From: Apricaphanius iberus
Lineage: Eukaryota; Chordata; Actinopteri; Cyprinodontiformes; Aphaniidae
Length of the DNA: 64,000 bases
NCBI GenBank assembly: GCA_028564705.1
Contig: JAPXFQ010001794.1
Coordinates: forward strand, 800,732 to 864,731
Reading direction: 5' to 3'
Part shown: positions 21,056 to 33,189 of the stretch, one piece after another
Layout: every line of letters begins with the position of its first letter
Numbering within the stretch: position 1 is the stretch's first letter
Program-made: the position numbers and the translations under genes
The notes under the pieces: model-generated
The model's database searches: none
Told to the model about the DNA's origin: nothing
Seen by the model: only the letters and a program-made list of their open reading frames with translations

Positions 21056-23585
21056 CTGGAAAAATGAGCAAGATCGACAGTCAGAAACGAAGCAGAAATG
21101 ATCACAAGATGTTCAAATATGTTATTCATTGGTTGGTGAAGGTAGTCCAAAGCGTTTAAACTTTATTAATTCATTTATGTGCAGTAGAAACAATAGATGG
21201 AGACGCAGAAACCAAGTTTGTAAATTATTGTAAAATCCCTGTAGCTTCGGTCCCCAAGGTGATTGAAGGTTGATTCAGTCTACAAACAGTTTTACTCTCA
21301 TGAGTCATCATTCTTGCCATTACTGTATCGGGATATAAAAGTTGCATTGGAGAATATAAAACAAGATGGGATTCAATTAAAAGTATTTAATCTCAACCTC
21401 AAACAGAAAACCTGTTAATAGCTTGACAGAATCTCATTGCAGTGCTGCCTGGCTCTGACCTGTTTGCCTTGAGCTTTCTAATCAAAAGCTTCTCTAAGGT
21501 ACAAAAAGATCTTCAGCTTTTTACTCAATCACGTTACAGAAACACGCACCTCTATTAACGCTTTTTACATTAACGAGGCTGAGCGACCCTTACATTAGTC
21601 GACTGTTACAGCGCCATCCATCAGGGCTGCAGCCAGTTTCTGTCCACATCGATATTTTAAAGTCAGCCCAGCTTTTATGGTTATCTTTTTTTATCTTTTT
21701 GAAACTTTTGAGCTGTTACAACAATTTCCCCACAAACCACTGAACAGATTTGAGTCAGACTGATCTAACTGATTTAAAACAGACCTCTAACACTGCTGAG
21801 CACCAGGACACCAGAAAAGTTGCAGTCATTCACCGCAATAGAGACGATATGAGGTTAATGCCGAACTGGAGAATCTACAAAAAGTTACTGTTCAATGAAG
21901 TTGGAGCTGATCGCTGCTTAGCCAAATCGGAGAGGACGAGCCAACGTCCAGCCAACGGTGAGCTACCTACGTCCCCCAACAGCCATGAGGCCCAATGTTT
22001 AGCTACCGCAGCTATTGTTAGCCGCTGGCTAACGCTGTTGAGCTCCTCCCCCATCATCCACGGAGAAAACCTGAAGAACTTTAATTGTTCAATAAGGTCT
22101 GTCTGGGCAGAGGAGATATTAGTTTAGGTCAGATAAGATTTAAGTCTTGTTTTTCACTGTGATTTGTTACTATGTGTAAGATTTCAGTTGCTATTGCTTG
22201 TGTACAAACAGGTCATTCAGCCTGTAGGTTTAACCAGTGTTTTCAAAGGTTTTCTGACCGGGAGTCCTTTTAAATCCTGCAATCTGAGTTACTCAATCTG
22301 ACAGGAGTTTCTTATTTATGTGTTTCATAAAAAATGAATATTGCTATATTTATATATTGCTAATAAATATTGACAGTATTCAAAATATATTGTTTAAACA
22401 CAGAAAACTAATGTTATTCGCTGTGTTAGAAACCTACTTAATGTATCAGAATACTCAAATTAGATCATCACTGCCGTGATCAATCTATGGGTAGAATTAA
22501 TTTTCCAAAGGTTATTGACTATGATTCCAGTGAATTTTTACACAAAACATTAATTAATCCAAATGATGTTTTATTTTTCCTCGCATTGTTTATTGGTTTA
22601 GACATAATTCAGTGGCCCTAATTAGTTTAAACTAATCACAATTGGTCAACTATTTTAGATATGCTTACAGTATTGTAATATAAGCCTTGGTCTTTAAGCA
22701 TCCAGATTCATGCTGAACTGTAACATCAGTGTTAATGGTTTCTATTTCTTAGCATATTTATCCATTCATTGTGTTCTTTATTTTTGGTGGTTTCTTCCTT
22801 CTCATCTAATTAGTAGTGTGTGTTACTAGCCTGGTTGATTACAATTTTGGCATCAATATTTTTCTTCTTTGTAAATAAACTCTTCTATTTTGGAAAGTCG
22901 TTATTTGTCCTTTATTTCACATACATTATGTAGTAATTTGCTGTTCAGTGAATGTCTAGAGCTCACTCCTTTACCTTTGTTTAATTACTTCAGCCTTAGC
23001 CATGCAGGTGATCATAACAATAACTAAAAATAAAATATAGGCTATTAATATAGTTCCTGAATATCACGTGATGCCCCTTATATAATAATTTTCCATGAAT
23101 TATTACTCTTATTGATTGCCATAAGCAATCCTTCATAAATATTCATAGCCAAACAATCGCATCCTTCTGTAGTCCCATTAGTGCTGCCTTTTACACGTCT
23201 TGTGAACACAGCGAGGAACAGAGTAAGGTGTAATTCATTTGATTTTTTAAGCAAAGATTGATTAATGGTCAGATATTGACACACATAAAAAGCACACAGA
23301 CATAACATAGCTGCTCGTTGCTCCACTTACCCTCCAGGTCTGCAGTCCTTGGTAGGAAGATTCCAGATCTGGATGTTAATAACAAACCCTGATTGTGTCC
23401 ATTTTTTTCCCTACAGGCTTTTTAAGACTCCGAGAAGACCCCGGCATGACGGGGGCCGTTACCGGCCCTACACCGTCCACGGGTCAGGAGGACTCAGACA
23501 GAGTGTTGGTAGCCAGGTCTCCTAGTAGCTAGGAGACAGGTTAATGTTAGTAGCTATGCTGCTTTAGGCTAGGCTGTTGGAGGAC
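21056..23585. other. snx29 intron, no repeat recognised
   Basis: Starts at the TTTTTCCAG acceptor of the 56-nt exon (minus strand). A+T-rich around 22280-22960. The 125-codon ORF at 21750-22127 has no recognisable motif and no splice context. Confidence 0.4.
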
Positions 23586-23589
23586 ATTA

Positions 23590-24085
23590 TTAGGGTCTGT
23601 TCCTACTTTCTCTCCTACTTCTCCCCAACTGCATGATGTGCTGTCAATTCAAGCACTAACCTGTTTTCTATTATAGTAGGTGCTCCGGATTAGCCCTGCT
23701 TGACGACCCTGACTAAGATGGCATTGCAGTGACGGAAAATTCTCCACGTCCTGCAACAAACTTGTGCATCAGTTCTATTGCTCTTTCTGTGTCTCTGTTA
23801 TGTATTCTCCAAGCCACAGACGGTCTCTGCAGATAACCGCTTGTGCTGAGCCTGGTTCTGCCGGAGGTTTCTTCCTGTTAAAAGGGAGTTTTTCCTTCCC
23901 ACTGTCGCTGCATGCTTGCTCAGTATGAGGGATTGCTGAGAATTCCACGACGCAATCTTCTGTGGTTCTGTAATTTCTACACTTAACATTGTATTGTAAT
24001 AACTCTTTTTGTAAAGTGCCTTGAGATGACATCTGTTGTGAAATGGCGCTATATAAATAAACTGAATTGAATTGAATTGAAAGTA
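23590..24085 (+). mobile_element. LINE 3' tail ending in GAATT repeats
   Basis: Second copy of the family at 7395-7866: ACCGCTTGTGCTGAGCCTGG, GTTTCTTCCTGTTAAA, GCTTGCTCAGTATGAGGG, AGTGCCTTGAGATGACATC, GGCGCTATATAAATAAA, then TGAATTGAATTGAATTG. No coding part visible. The upstream 23400-23590 (GGCATGACGGGGGCC) may belong to it. Confidence 0.75.
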
Positions 24086-24134
24086 ATGCGCCGGAGTAGG
24101 ATGAGGTAAAATTTATCAGGAAACTGTACATCAG

Positions 24135-24320
24135 GGTATCTCAGGTCCGGTAAAAAGTCCGCTCCGACAGCTTCTGATGTTTTAAAAAGTATTCCAGGGG
24201 CATGGTAAGGGTCGCAGATGTTTGTGGGAAGTAAACTCTGAGTAAAATCTCAGCTTGTGACGTTCGTTTCATTAGATTAATTCCTGCCGGCATGGGTTCA
24301 GGAGTCACGTGACATCTGAA
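24135..24320. repeat. Interspersed repeat, partner of 7980-8345
   Basis: ATCTCAGG, CAGGGGCATGGTAAGGGTCG, GGGAAGTAAACTCTGA and GAGTCACGTGACATCTG match 7980-8200 in order. The element at 24333 appears to interrupt it. Confidence 0.6.
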
Positions 24321-24332
24321 CCTCTATTCCCC

Positions 24333-25059
24333 TATGGGGAGCCTAAGTCTCCTCCCCTTCCTGTCGGCCCCTGGGTCCCCAAACCAAAAAAATAATGAAT
24401 GGAAGTGAATGGAGCGATAAAAGTTATTTTCTGGTCCGCTTTGTCTTACGTCCTGAATCACACATACGTTGTACGTCGATTTAAATAATAATTACTGATG
24501 TAAATTTTGACTGTGTTTGTCCAGTGATTTGAGATTTATTTGATTGTAAAAATTCGCATTTAAAATGCCTACAAATCAGAAGTCGCATATATGACGTAAT
24601 TTGGCTAACGGTAGCTAGCACTAGCTATAGCACGTAAAACCTTCACCTAGAGCTTGTAGAGCTTCTCCTCCATGCTGGCTCTCACTCCACCAACTGCTTT
24701 ATCCCCGACATAGCTGCTACTTTCCACATGGTCAGATTTATAGAGGTTTTCTCCGTGTTTAATGCTCCTTTCTTCATCCTGGAGGCTACGACCCTCACTC
24801 TCCTTCTTCTTCTGCAGTTGTAGTCCGCTAAACGTTTTCACACATATCATAAAGTAACTTTTGCCTCCGGTTGAAAATCAGCGTTTTCTCTGCATCAAAA
24901 TTTGTTTTTAAAATTCACGGACATCATATGTTTGATCCACGGCACATTTCAAACTGGATCAGAAAATAACTTATATCGCTCCATTGACTCTCATTCATTT
25001 TTTTGGCATTAGGAGACCCATGGACAGTAAGTAGAAGGGCGTGATTTACGCTCCCCATA
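24333..25059. mobile_element. MITE with about 110-bp terminal inverted repeats, 727 bp
   Basis: Left arm TATGGGGAGCCTAA, then AATGGAGCGATAAAAG and TTATTTTCTGGTCC. Read from the right end the order is TATGGGGAGCGTAAA, AATGGAGCGATATAAG, TTATTTTCTGATCC. The inverted similarity extends over roughly 110 bp with a few indels. The interior has no transposase. The superfamily is unknown to me and no target duplication is clear. A minus-strand ORF inside (24647-24850) is not recognisable. Confidence 0.75.
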
Positions 25060-26586
25060 TGTTGGTGCGATCAATCCAGGGGAGGCAAAAGAAAACAAGC
25101 AGTCTAGCTAGCTAGCCTCAGTTAGCACCGTGGCCAAACAAAGGAATGACGTTAACAAATCAATGGCCACGCGACTGTCCCCAAAGCGATCGTGCCGACA
25201 AGCCGCACTCGTGTCACAATCGAATATTCAAAACCAAACAAAGCAACACACTGCCTCTGCTTACGAATAATGAAAAAAACAACTAACTTAACATTAAACA
25301 CGCATACAAACTCAGGCTGATGAAGCTGGACAGCAGCGAACAACAGTGGTTATCGTTTACGCAAAAACACCAACGTCAGCAGAACACACATACATAACAT
25401 TTAGTTTCTATGCTCCTCAGACCTGGAGGAAACCGCCTGAAAAACCAGGCATGTTCAGAAACTATTCCTTTAAAACCGGGCCTGAAAAAAACGACTGACA
25501 GCAGCTTTTGGATCAAAAGATATGACAAAAGAAGAGTTTGTTTGAATTCTGAGGTGAAGATCCTCTCTGGATCGGATAGAAATCTAAAAATTAAAAGCTT
25601 CCCGTCTGTCCATTCAAAGCTTGTTGTTCATCTCAAACAGACTATCTGAACCCACGTCCCACCTCCCCTGTAGCATGGTCTACTGCTACCATGAAGCTCC
25701 AGGAGGGTCAGATAAGGAAGTAAAGAAGGCAAACGCGGCTGGATCAGCTGCAGCCACTTTCAGAAGTTCAAAGCTTGCAGCCAACAGGAGCAGAGATGGA
25801 CACTTGAATAAAAAGTGAGCGGTCCAGCAGAGCCATGCTGAAGCTGAAGGATAAGAGGGCCTATCATCAGCCTAAGGCTCTCTTCACTGCAGCTGCCACG
25901 GTTCAGTGTGGATGGTTGCTGTTCAGAGTCAATATCCAGCTTCGTCTCAGGCAGAAGCTGGTCTGTTCTCTACGGAAGCCCAGAAAGCCGAAGGGGGAAT
26001 CATTGTTTTTGAAGACACGTTTTCTAAGTCTGACCAGCTTTTCTGTCTCTCAACTTTAAAAGTAATGTGCAAAAATAAAAATAGGTACTGATATTTTAAG
26101 GGTATTATTTTCTGCTTAAGCATCTGTTTCTGCTTAAAACAGGTGTGAAAAATGACTTGCACTTCCTCATTATTTGGAGTGTTTGTTCTCTCTCTTTCTT
26201 ACTTAGTTTTATTTTTTTCAAACTGGACATTATTTTTAGAATATATGTTTCTCCTACTCACCCCGACAAGTTTGGAGCAACTTGGAGTCCTTCAGGAGAA
26301 GATTGTATCCAGTCTGATCAGCGTATATCCATAAAATGGGAGTCAGTCAGAGCAGTTGATTAGCCGCCTGTAATAAAGCATTATCTGCCCCAAGACTGCT
26401 TCGTTTCACCAGGTTTTATAATTCATGGTTAGGGATATTTCCCTGTGAGTTCAGAACGTCTCAGAGATGCTAAGCTATTAGCTTCTGAGTTTTACAGGCT
26501 TTTAATGCAACTGATTCCAATTCACACCAACCTAGGATTTCAATGACATCGCCGCTGTCCGCCATTACAGTTCTAGTCTGCATAGG
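25060..26586. other. snx29 intron, nothing recognised
   Basis: Several small overlapping ORFs on both strands (25410-26363) without motifs or splice context. No transposon ends seen. Confidence 0.4.
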
Positions 26587-26700
26587 CAGGGTCCAAAATA
26601 AAATTTTTGACTCACCAGCCAAGTTGACCGGTAGAGGTAAAATATTAGCTGGCCATGCACATTTTTACCGGCTGAAATCTAAACGATTTTTACACAGATA
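26587..26700. mobile_element. hAT-type terminus (CAGGGTCCAAAATAAAATTT)
   Basis: The terminus and the following CACCAGCC / GCTGG blocks resemble a teleost hAT family whose ends read CAGGG-CCAAATTAA followed by CACCAGCCA. An AGCTGG-containing block near 27173 may be the other side, but its end is not clear. Confidence 0.45.
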
Positions 26701-27579
26701 ATACGCGAAAGACACAATTCTATTATATTATGTTGGAGGCAAACAGAAAGGAGTGACAACTACAAAATTAGTTTATAAGAAAAACAACTTTTTCGTCAGT
26801 TCTGATTTTTTTAAGGAAATATTTTTTAATGAACACGTATTAAAATCGAGTCAGAATACTTGTTTTCTCCGTCCATGAACTCTGGCCTCATGCTTCTGAC
26901 ACAGTCTTTGTCACACAGCATTACAGCATTAGTTGGGTCATAGTCCCTGATCTCTGGAGAAATTTTCCTACAAATCTTTTTTTTTTTTTTTAAAGATGCA
27001 TATGGATATTAATAGATACAAATAATCTATTTTACATTGTAGAAAATATTTATTGTGTGTAATGATATTTAAAAATAATGCAGGTCTTTTTAGATTTTAG
27101 TTATTCAATGAAAAAAAAAAGAAGGAAAACCGCTAAAATCTGCATTCGTTATTTCTATATTTAGAAACATTAGCTGGTTTTTAAACCATTTTTAGACAAA
27201 GTTAAGAGCCGATGTATAAGGTTGGTTGCAGACCTTCGGACTAGATGCATGAGATCTAAGCAGAACAAACCTTAATAATTGGAATGAAACATTAATGATG
27301 ACAGTATTTTTTTGGTAGAATTTAAAGTAAGACTGGATCTGGTAATAAAACGTTTGAAACATGTTAGTGTGTAGAATCAGTAGAAACAGTTTTAATACTA
27401 AGTCTTACTCACAGTATCACAATATGTGTAATTTTCTCAATACATCTTTGATTCATTTTGTTCAACATTTGCTTTAGCTGTAGACGCTGTCCAGTCAGAT
27501 ACATATATTGGGTAATTCATGTTTTTTGTTTTCAGTTCAATTATTTCAATCTAAGTAAACATTCACCCAAAGTCGCCTT
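26701..27579. other. A+T-rich intron sequence
   Basis: Poly-T at 26978-26991 and poly-A near 27110. Probably partly the interior of the element starting at 26587. No gene. Confidence 0.4.
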
Positions 27580-28302
27580 TAAAGGGCCTATTTCATGGAA
27601 AATCAAGTTTTTGGAGTTTTCAACCTTCTAGTAGTGCAATTTTCTCATAAAAACCCCCAGAAAACGACTGAGTGGTAACATAATGACGTATTTTACATCG
27701 CTATGTTACCACAAGGAGGTGCTAGAGGTGTCTGCACAGTCCCTGAGAGAGCAGCTTACCTCTGGTAGAATTGCAAACACACCCTCCTCCTTCTCAAAAC
27801 TCATAGCTGCTCTGGTTTTACCTGCTGAAACATCATTACTTGTTGGATTTTTTACTTTCTCTACGAAAACGCCTGTTTGGGTGTATGGATTACAGGATTT
27901 TATTCTACATTCCTAAAGAACAGCAGCTGGATTTTATATACTGGGCTGGAAAGATTTGCTTAGTGGACGCAGCTATGTTGGTTTGGGCTATGTCTAAAGC
28001 CTGGAGATTTAGCAACTGAAATAAGCTTCATTGACTCCTGTTTTTAAAAAAATGTAATAAATAAACCAAACGTCTGAGCCCTTAATATAACACAGTTTCA
28101 TTGGAGGGGAGGGTGGGGGCGCAGGAGGAGGTGGGTTTATAGAGAAACGAGCCGTTTCACTTCGTGGTCCTACATTAACTACAGAATACAAGTTAAATTT
28201 CAGGATAACTTAATACTGTATAACACCAACGATAACATTTAATCATATATATGCTTATCCCAGTAGTTGAAAGCTATAAAATAGCATGATATAGTCCCTT
28301 TA
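27580..28302. mobile_element. MITE-like element with AAAGGG-CTAT termini, 723 bp
   Basis: Left AAAGGGCCTATTTCATGG and, inverted from the right, AAAGGGACTATATCATGC, 15 of 18 matching. The interior has no recognisable transposase; the ORF at 27683-27916 is unrecognised. Family not assigned. Confidence 0.55.
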
Positions 28303-28679
28303 TATCTTTCAGAAAATGATGTAAGTGTATCGAATTACATCGAATCGTTTCATTGGCTGAATTTGGTGTTATATATCGGGAAATTAGAGTATCGCTAAAG
28401 CCCTAATCCACATGTCCAAATATGTTAGAGAAACATCACATTTAAATCACAAATGATTAAGCTTCCGAATAAAAACTGGTATAAAATGATTGTAGAAATT
28501 ATAAATTCCTTTTTTTGTTGGTGTAATTCTCTCAGACTGCAATGTGTTGTCTGACGGGACTAAAAGTTCCCATAAATCTAAATTTAACCGACGAGTCGGC
28601 CTACTTGCACCTAAAACAGCGTGACAATACGGTGACAGAGAAGAGTCAGAGGGAAGGAAGATCTGCAGCGGTCACTCAC

Positions 28680-28796
28680 CGGTCCTCTGAGGTCAATAAG
28701 CTCCTGCCTCATCTGGACAATCAGGTGGTCCTTGGCCATGAGGGAGCGGTACAGGCGCTCATTAAACTCTATTAACTCTCCATGCATCTCAGCAAC
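28680..28796 (-). CDS. snx29: snx29 internal exon, coiled-coil and linker
   Basis: A 117-nt phase-0 exon of exactly 39 codons, from VAEMHGELIEFNERLYRSL to QMRQELIDLRGP. It is bounded by a pyrimidine-rich tract with CTGCAG acceptor and a consensus GTGAGT donor. The sequence is nearly identical to vertebrate sorting nexin 29 between its coiled coil and PX domain; I recognise ELIEFNERL and QMRQELIDLRGP as diagnostic. The heptad-like spacing of hydrophobic residues supports a coiled coil. The reading frame stays open for a few codons either side, so an ORF finder would report a slightly longer and wrong product. It lies 22,375 bp downstream of the previous exon and 7,624 bp upstream of the next. 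Confidence 0.96.
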
Positions 28797-28811
28797 CTGC
28801 AGCACAAACAA

Positions 28812-29514
28812 GGACGGACGAAGACATGCGTTTAATCTCTGGGTTCAGACAGGAGGATTCTTTGAAAAGCTTGTTAGGTTCTCCTGAAAATCGCAGTGTT
28901 TCTGCAAAACAGACAAAAAGAAAAAGTGAAAATAAAAGGCGGCCCAGGTGAGACGTAATGGAAGCTGACAGTTCTGGACAGATTCTGGGAACCAGGCGGG
29001 TTGGATGGAGTGAAGGTGTGAAACTGCTTCATCTCCAAGGTGTCCAGATTTTTCCCGGCCTGCTCTCCTGTTTTCATCGGCTCTAACTAACCCTGACGTG
29101 CCGTTACTCACATCTGCGTGTGCGTTTCAAGCAAATTACAGCAGAGTGGCTCTGCCTCTGCATGTGTGGCTAACCGGTTTGGACAGTGTGGACGCGTCTC
29201 TGTCTGGGGACGCTGTGACACATACTGTGCGCCGCATGGAGAACACCTGCTGTCACAGCCGCTTCCACGGAGGGTCGTCACCCACTGACAGCTGACCCGG
29301 ATCGGCGCCGCTGTTACCAACGGCAACGACAACCATACCCTCGACTGTATTTGGATGTTGTCTGCGAGCCGACGAAAGGGTCAGATTCTGAATTTTCCCC
29401 CAACTTCGTTTTGAACATTTACTGAGCAAAATTTTAATTCTTCCTTCTTTCCAGAATAGCTCAAACTCAGATTCTCAGCTGGACTTTAACTAGGCCGTTC
29501 TTTTTGCTCTAAAC
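28812..29514. other. Intron sequence just upstream of the 28.7-kb exon
   Basis: Non-repetitive, G+C-richer at 29090-29340. ORFs on both strands overlap here without a recognisable motif. No additional exon with splice sites found. Confidence 0.35.
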
Positions 29515-29560
29515 CAGGGGTTCCCAAAGTTGGCACCAAAAGTCAATTCATTTCATTTAT
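29515..29560. mobile_element. hAT-type terminus fragment (CAGGGGTTCCCAAAGT)
   Basis: CAGGGGTTCCCAAAGTTGG is a classic hAT end. No opposite end was found before 30260, so it is a truncated or decayed copy. Confidence 0.5.
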
Positions 29561-30264
29561 GTTGCACATGTTTAAACTTTATCTTGATAATACAATCAAC
29601 TTATATCATTAATTCATCACCATGTTTGAAAAGGAGCAGGAGGAAGAAAGCTTTTTAGTATCTGCTCCTTTCTAACAAATAAATCAAGTATATTGATAGT
29701 CTGTCAATAAATTATGTGTTACTAACATTCACTTTCAAATTAAAACCAATGCCATCCATTTACAATCTCCATAATATCTACTATACACCCAGTTCTTTAA
29801 AGATCTCCCCTAATACATCCTTTCAAACTGAATATTTTCACACATCATCCTCTATTGAGTTCCATGTTACCCCACATATTGACTCTGTGTCAACACAGTC
29901 CATGCAAATTGATATTGAAAATTAAATTTCCTTCTACTATCGTGATTGTCTGAGCTGCAAAGAAACAACCTCTGCATGTTCATCGGTAACATTCGACATT
30001 TTGCTTTACACATTAACTAATGGTGTCTTTAATTAAACTAAATCGTTCATTTTCATAATTCCTGATTCGATAAGCAACTAAATGGGCATGCAGAGTCGAT
30101 TTGCATGTATGTTTGATGAATTTATACCCATGCTGCCCAAAGGTTTTCCCTGAGGGCAAAAGTGGGAATCTATCCGACAGCCACAGGCCAAAATGAACAA
30201 TATTAACAAAAAAATTACTAATTGTAAAGTATAGTAAAGCACTTTGATTTATTATACAGTTATT

Positions 30265-30757
30265 AAAGGCACAGTGTGTAATTTTCGGCCAGTAGGGGGC
30301 AGTGCATACCTAAATTATCAAAATCATGCGGTATCTGTGTCTTCGAGTAAGAAACTCAACAACGGAGGTCCAACTAGTTCTGTTTTCCCTGAGAATGATC
30401 TATTTGCAGCAACATGACGAGCACATCAGTCTCTCTTTCATCGCTTGGAACTAGCAAAGAGGTAAAAATGTATTTATGGTGAAACTTTTTAGCATTTTGA
30501 GGGGAAATCAATGTTTTAATAACGGGCGTGTTCCGTGCGCTTTGTCCATCCGGGTTCTTGTAGAAGTAAAGACGTCATCTAATGTGGCTTTCCCCTGAGA
30601 AGAGGACCCGCGCCTATATATTATAAAACTGATTTTTAAAGTCATATTTTACAATATCACCAATATTTTGCAATTAATGTGATCTACGTAATTATTATTA
30701 CATGATATTTTAATGCCCATTTTCAAAGATGTACTGCAAAAACTACACACTGTCACT
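30265..30757 (+). mobile_element. MITE, copy 1 of an inverted pair (about 493 bp)
   Basis: Starts AAAGGCACAGTGTGTAATTT and ends AAACTACACACTGTCACTT, which are imperfect inverted repeats. The whole sequence recurs, reverse-complemented and highly similar, at 54026-54520. The interior has no ORF of note; it includes GAGAATGATCTATTTGCAGC and GGAACTAGC blocks shared by both copies. It is flanked downstream by a small retroposon-tail-like fragment at 30800-30850 (TACATTTATATAGTGCTTTT). Confidence 0.85.
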
Positions 30758-30759
30758 TG

Positions 30760-32464
30760 AAACCCTCCTTTCTGTGTAAAAACCCCATTAATATTAATAA
30801 TGGATTACATTTATATAGTGCTTTTTGAGACCCTCAAAGCCCTTTAAATTACATTACTCATTTACTCTCATTTATTCACAATAAAGGCTAAACACTTTTT
30901 GGGATTCCAAAAGAGAGTCAAGTTATTTTTAATTACGTTACTCGGACAATACATGAAAAATAATCAGTGGGAGAATAAAAAAAACATTTAATTTCACCTT
31001 CAATATGGACGGTTTGACTATTTAGATAATATTTCATTTTAATTTAGTTGCATTTCTGTCTCATGTCACATGACTAACGCTTGATAGTGTAGTCATCATC
31101 AATGTGCACAAGGCATCTAATGAGCAATCAAAAAACATAATTAGCTTAATTAATTTAGCTTAATTAATTAAGATTAATTTCATCCGATAAGAAAAGAAGT
31201 TAAAAAAGAAATCTGTAGGTATATAAGTCCGATCTTTGTTTTATAAGCGACACACAAACATCGTTCGAAATATATAAGGAGAGCCACAACGTAGGATATT
31301 TTAATCTAAAAAAAAAAAACACTTAAAATATCACCATAAATTGTTTAATGGTGGTTGACAAGAAATGTTTTATGTGTACAACATATGCCCCTATTTTTAC
31401 AAAGTACTAAAAAACAAATACTATATTCTCTCTATTATTTCCTAAGATGTGTCAGTGTTTTTGCCAGAGATAGAAATTTTGTTATAAAAAGCTGGGATCT
31501 CCAGCTGCAGTTTGATATCTTTGAAATGTTTCTACCAGTTCTGGTTAAGGCCGGACGATGTAGAAAAAGAGCAAATCGATAAAGGAATAGTCACATTGAT
31601 CAATATCGATAATAAGAAGCCATGCAATAATTTTCATCTGTTATTGAACAGTTGAACATTCATCAATTTAACATTATTGGGAGCAAAAAGATGAAAGTTT
31701 TGTTATTCATACCATTAAGGTGTGAAGTAACAGAAACCAGGGCTGGATGCGGTTCAGCTGGCTTCATTTGGGCTCAACAGATCCTATGATTTACTGTGTT
31801 TTATATAAACAGGTGAACAAAAAAATCCACCAAAGACCTAAATGTGTCTGAAACACACAGACGCAATAAATCTGAGGCTCAGACAGACCTGCAAAAGTAA
31901 TAAAACGGAGCTAGAAGTAATCTGTGAACGTAAAACACGGAAAGATTTCAGCTGAAAACAATAAACCCATTTCTGTGTCAACGCCTGAGTAAAGAGCTGG
32001 AGGACGGCAGGCCGAGGATGTCAGACAGGGTTCTGAATGATAACGGGTGGGAAGAGTCTGCGTCCTACAAACACCCGCCACCGCTTGTCAGACTGTCGGG
32101 GAAAGGACAAGAGGACATCTTCACGCCGGCCGTTCATCGACTTTATTTAGTCAACCGCCACCGATCTCAAATAGGACATTACGTTGATTTTAGGCGTGAA
32201 GAAACTTAATTAGTCCTAAGTGAGACGAAGCTAATGGTGGACGTCACGCCGAGCTGGTTTCAATTTCACCGACCAAATGTTGCTTCTGTATCAGGACATT
32301 CATGGTGTGACTCAACGGCCAAGGTCATCTTCATCATGACGTGGCCTCGTGTCTGGACATCCGTATCCCGCTGACCCCCCCAAAGCTCCATGGGAAAATG
32401 TCAGCAGAGCCTGCCTAAACGGATTCACGCAGAGTGAGATCAGGTGTTTTCTCCGGGAGAGACT
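30760..32464. other. A+T-rich giant-intron sequence
   Basis: Contains a retroposon-tail-like piece at 30800-30850. Otherwise no recognisable element or gene. The ORF at 32018-32209 is not recognisable. Confidence 0.4.
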
Positions 32465-32860
32465 AAATTAAGCCTTAGGCTCCTCCCCTTCCTGTAGGGA
32501 GCCTAAGGCCAAGAACATACTTGCTTTTAATTAAGCGTACGTGTGCTCATCACGGCTGCCTCACGTCGCTTGGGTTGTTTCCAGCGTTTGTGAGCATCCT
32601 CTGAAATTAACAACGAATCCGCAGGCAGCAATATAAGTGTTACCACTAGGGGGGGTTGTAGAGCGCTATTTGACCGGCTGTACCTAAACAGAGTCGACTG
32701 CAGCACAAGCAGTAGGAAAACAAGCAGGAATAGCGGTAAATATTGTCTTACATTACACATCCACCACTCAATCGGATATCATATGTTCGATCCATAGCGA
32801 ATCTCCAGCGGAATGTTGCGACTTACGCTTCCCATGTGGGTAAACAGTGAATTACCAGGA
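32465..32860. repeat. Relic related to the 24.3-kb MITE and to 2.3 kb
   Basis: CTCCTCCCCTTCCTGT followed by GGGAGCCTAAGG resembles the left arm of the element at 24333. A later ATCATATGTTCGATCCA matches that element's interior (ATCATATGTTTGATCCA at about 24925). The middle block near 32709-32745 matches 2338-2375. It is a decayed composite. Confidence 0.55.
32472..32509. repeat. Perfect 12-bp inverted repeat with 14-nt loop
   Basis: Arms GCCTTAGGCTCC and GGAGCCTAAGGC at 32472-32483 and 32498-32509. It lies within transposon-derived sequence, so it is probably a palindromic relic of an element end rather than a terminator. Confidence 0.8.
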
Positions 32861-33189
32861 ATTCATGCATGATTTAAAAACATTTCTTAGTGATAAAAAC
32901 TGTAGCAAATAAATTATTCAGGCCTCATTTACCCTCAACAACCCTAAATAAAATCCAGAATGGCTAGTTCTCTGCAGATGCCACTCAAACAGTAACCAGA
33001 GTCCAGCTGGCTGTGATTTAAAGGTTGTATATGGAACATGAGCACGATGGCGACATCTAGTGTATCTAGGTTGTAGTTACAACAATACAAACATCATTCC
33101 AGCTGTTGGGTTGCCAGGTTTGCTGCCGATACGCCCAGTGACCAACCTGAACTGTGTCCAGTGAGGAATGTATCCTAGGGGAGTTTAGC
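32861..33189. other. Unassigned sequence before the 143-bp array
   Basis: Contains a phrase TAAAGGTTGTATATGGAAC that could be a transposon end. No gene. Confidence 0.35.

Noticed and set aside
20896..21159. 87-codon plus-strand ORF
   Set aside because: It is the antisense shadow of the 56-nt snx29 exon and its flanks.
21600..21680. ADFKIS on the minus strand as the SNX29 SDFEIS segment
   Set aside because: Upstream residues do not match PGDLSQTS, and the true exon was found at 21000-21055.
21750..22127. 125-codon ORF as a gene
   Set aside because: No motif; overlapped by an ORF on the other strand; intronic.
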